Shown here one piece after another: positions 62,184-64,000 of a stretch of 64,000 nt of DNA (the stretch's first letter is position 1; each line of letters begins with the position of its first letter). Source of the stretch: Actinomadura rayongensis (GTDB lineage: Bacteria; Actinomycetota; Actinomycetes; Streptosporangiales; Streptosporangiaceae); assembly GCF_009831215.1 (NCBI RefSeq), contig NZ_WUTW01000005.1:372001-436000 (forward strand), given 5' to 3'. Made by a program: the position numbers and the translations under genes. The notes under the pieces are model-generated. The model did no database searches. It worked only from the letters and a program-made list of their open reading frames with translations, and had not been told where the DNA came from.

Positions 62184-62998
62184 AAGGACTCCTGAATCTT
62201 CTTCAGCAGGTCATAGCTCTCGGCCGCAGGCATCGCCGCTGACCTGATGAGATCATAGCCCTCGACCAGATCGACGATCACCTCGTCATCGTCGATGATT
62301 CGGCCCGACCTGCCGACCCCGCTATGCCAGGCGACCACGGATCCCTTCTTACGGGATTCGATGAGATGGATTCCGCCCTGGTGCCCCGGGTGCGTGAAAT
62401 CGGCCAGCCTCACAATTTGGATCTGAACATTCCACTGATCCGCACGATCGAGGAGCTTCTGGATCTGCTCCCGGGCGATATCCGGATTGTGAGCGAGGCT
62501 GCGGATGACCGCCTCGTTCATGATCGCCTGAAGCTTGACGGGCGGGTCGGCGTCGAGGATGCCCTGTCGCCGATCGCGCTCCTCCACGATCTCGTCGGCG
62601 TCCTGCGGCGTCAGACCACCCCTCGCCAGCGCGCGGACGTAGGACGGGGACTGGAGCAGGCCGATGACCGCGCCATGGGAGAAGGCGCGGATGCTCTTGG
62701 CCTCGGACTCGTACTTGGCGAGTTCCCGGGCGTTCGGCGGGATGCGGCTGACGGCGGCCACCTCGCGGTGCTCCGTGAAGTAGTCCGTCTCGAAGAGCAT
62801 GTCGAGGATCTTGGCGCCCTTGTCGTCCGGGACGGCCTGCCCGTGCTCGTAGCGGCTGACCTGGGACTCGTCGCACAGGAGCTTGCGCGACAGTTCATCC
62901 TGCGTCCAGCCCTTCTTTTCCCGATATGACCGGATTTTCGCCCCGTAATGCTGGGCGAATGACTCATTCGGGTTGAGCTTCTTCGGGGGGCGGGCCAT
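62180..62998 (-). CDS. XRE / Scr1-type regulator (DUF5753)
   Basis: A 272-residue regulator. HTH at residues 17-70 (GAKIRSYREKKGWTQDELSR, then CDESQVSRYEHGQAVP), then a DUF5753 domain (AKSIRAFSHGAVIGLLQSPS, ERDRRQGIL, NEAVIRSL). Works with the DUF397 partner read from the same message. ATG start; promoter not clear. Confidence 0.92.
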   Translation of the reverse strand: MARPPKKLNPNESFAQHYGAKIRSYREKKGWTQDELSRKLLCDESQVSRYEHGQAVPDDKGAKILDMLFETDYFTEHREVAAVSRIPPNARELAKYESEAKSIRAFSHGAVIGLLQSPSYVRALARGGLTPQDADEIVEERDRRQGILDADPPVKLQAIMNEAVIRSLAHNPDIAREQIQKLLDRADQWNVQIQIVRLADFTHPGHQGGIHLIESRKKGSVVAWHSGVGRSGRIIDDDEVIVDLVEGYDLIRSAAMPAAESYDLLKKIQESL

Positions 62999-63244
62999 GA
63001 TGCTGAACCTTTCGCCTCGGCGCGCTTTCGGCCTTCTCGACGGAGGCTACATCGGACACGCGCGCCCGTGACGGAACTCCCGCGAAAGCGCGGAGATAGA
63101 GGACGAAGGCGAACCGCCGAAAGGATCAAGGCTTCCATCAGCGGCGTCTCGCGGAGTATCGGTCGGCGCTATGCGCCGTCATGCCGGGCCGGGGTGTAGC
63201 ACCTTGTAGCACGCCATGCCACGGCCTGCTCTAGCCTGGCCGGT

Positions 63245-63496
63245 ATGAGGGCTCAGCCCGAGGTCACCCAGCGGGACCTGCGCAGCCGGTCCAAAGAGAT
63301 CATGGACGCGGTCGAGCGCGGCCAGGCGTTCACCGTGACGCGCGACGGCCACAAGATCGGCAAGCTGGTCCCGTTGCGGCGCCGCCGCCGGTTCGTCCCG
63401 CGTGCCGAGTTCGCGGCCATGTCCACCAACGCGCCCGCCCTCGCCCTGGAGGCATTCCGGGCCGACCAGGACGCGAGCAACCCCTATGACCGCTGA
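63245..63496 (+). CDS. Phd/YefM-type antitoxin
   Basis: An 83-residue type II antitoxin of the prevent-host-death fold: VTQRDLRSRSKEIMDAVERG, shortened, then FTVTRDGHKIGKLVPL. The C-terminal tail (neutralising region) is present. The cognate VapC toxin gene overlaps by 11 bases but is broken, so this antitoxin is an orphan. Confidence 0.85.
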   Translation: MRAQPEVTQRDLRSRSKEIMDAVERGQAFTVTRDGHKIGKLVPLRRRRRFVPRAEFAAMSTNAPALALEAFRADQDASNPYDR

Positions 63497-63690
63497 GCGG
63501 TAGGCGCAAGGACTGCTCGGCACCAACATCATGATCCTGCGCAGCAGGATCGACCCGGCGGAACTGCCCGACGAGATGGCCATCAGCGCGATCACGCTCG
63601 CCGAGTTGTCGGCCGGCCCGCACCAGGTCCACCGCGACGAGGAGCAGGCCGACTACGACGAGCACACCGAACGGGCGCGGCGCCCGGACG
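63486..63690 (+). pseudogene. Broken VapC (PIN-domain) toxin
   Basis: Reading from ATG 63486: M-T-A-E-R then TAG at 63501, then in the same frame A-Q-G-L-L-G-T-N-I-M-I-L and a VapC-like continuation (DEMAISAITLAELSAGPH). The first catalytic Asp of L-L-D-T-N is Gly. The frame loses homology near 63690, at the convergent PucR gene, so the C-terminal half with the other acidic residues is missing. Three lesions: nonsense, active-site loss and truncation. Confidence 0.8.
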
Positions 63691-63693
63691 TCC

Positions 63694-64000
63694 TCAGCGG
63701 CGGAAGGTCACCACTTCGGCGGACTCGCCGGACGCGGCCTTGCCGGCCGGGACGATGTGCTCGCCCGGGCCCTCGGCCAGCAGCGCGCGGGCGCGCAGGA
63801 CGATCTCCAGGTCGAACCGCAGGTCGGGGTCCATGAGCTGGTCGCCGAAGAGTTCTTCGAGCTGCCGCAGCCGGTACCGGACGGTCTGCGGGTGGACGTG
63901 CAGCCGCATCGCGACCTCGTTGGCGTTGCGTCCCGCCTGGAGCCAGGCGAGCAGCGTCTCGGCCAGGCGGTCCTGCTGGCTCGGGCGCAGATGGGCCAGC
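63694..64000 (-). CDS. PucR/CdaR-type regulator, 3' end (partial)
   Basis: The gene runs off the right edge. The visible 101 codons give the C-terminal PucR helix-turn-helix: TLLAWLQAGRNANEVAMRLH, VHPQTVRYRLRQLEELFG and the trailing FDLEIVLRARALL. PucR-type proteins usually control purine, sugar-acid or similar catabolism; the N-terminal sensor is not in the window. Confidence 0.85.
   Translation of the reverse strand, partial: LAHLRPSQQDRLAETLLAWLQAGRNANEVAMRLHVHPQTVRYRLRQLEELFGDQLMDPDLRFDLEIVLRARALLAEGPGEHIVPAGKAASGESAEVVTFRR

Overview
The window is about 64 kb of very GC-rich, densely coded DNA. GTG starts are frequent, stop/start overlaps of the GTGA or ATGA type are common, and several genes look leaderless. 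The content points to a filamentous actinomycete, probably of the Actinomadura/Thermomonosporaceae or Streptosporangiales type: MMPL transporter with a fatty acyl-AMP ligase, DUF397/XRE pairs, a BldC-like regulator, an SCP-x thiolase with a MaoC hydratase, and I36-domain secreted wall enzymes. This placement rests on gene content only. I see no rRNA, tRNA, CRISPR array, insertion sequence or prophage.

Layout. 0-9 kb: HAD hydrolase and RecQ helicase, then a convergent FAAL-MMPL lipid pair and a low-complexity membrane-anchored protein with Cys-containing repeats. 9-18.6 kb: IclR regulator with a candidate operator, DUF1232 protein, alpha/beta hydrolase, RlpA-like protein, ferritin-like diiron protein, orphan sensor kinase, LURP-one protein, TetR, GH1 beta-glucosidase and CapA-like lipoprotein. 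18.6-26.5 kb: molybdopterin oxidoreductase, Rieske membrane protein, TauE-type exporter, band-7 protein, ABC ATPase, RDD and DUF2752 proteins. 26.7-36.1 kb: PP2C phosphatase, a two-component pair, a coupled SDR-MFS-QueA-like operon, SerB and a FUSC protein. 36.1-40.2 kb: SixA-like phosphatase with a coupled mini-protein, the proton-pumping pyrophosphatase HppA and an HTH-TM-NBR1 protein. 40.2-43 kb: three secreted wall enzymes, two of which share a recently duplicated I36 domain. 43-46 kb: a broken XRE regulator, HAD hydrolase, ATP-binding regulator and BldC-like protein. 45.8-49 kb: MaoC hydratase and SCP-x thiolase with a shared upstream motif, plus GIY-YIG and PASTA proteins. 49-51 kb: ABM-globin fusion, TetR, YceI. 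51-57.3 kb: desaturase divergent from a four-gene P450 / cyclooxygenase-like / lipase operon. 57.3-64 kb: orphan kinase, GCS2 ligase, Nudix, secreted protein, DUF397/XRE pair, a wrecked VapBC module and a PucR-type regulator running off the end.

The most striking locus is 51.1-57.3 kb. A lipase, a homologue of animal prostaglandin H synthase and a P450 lacking the usual oxygen-activating I-helix motif are encoded in one translationally coupled operon, divergent from an acyl-CoA desaturase. The order of activities parallels eicosanoid synthesis: desaturate, release the fatty acid, dioxygenate it, then isomerise the peroxide. The cyclooxygenase-channel residues appear conserved, but the distal haem histidine is replaced by aspartate. 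This is proposed as a bacterial oxylipin pathway; the product is unknown.
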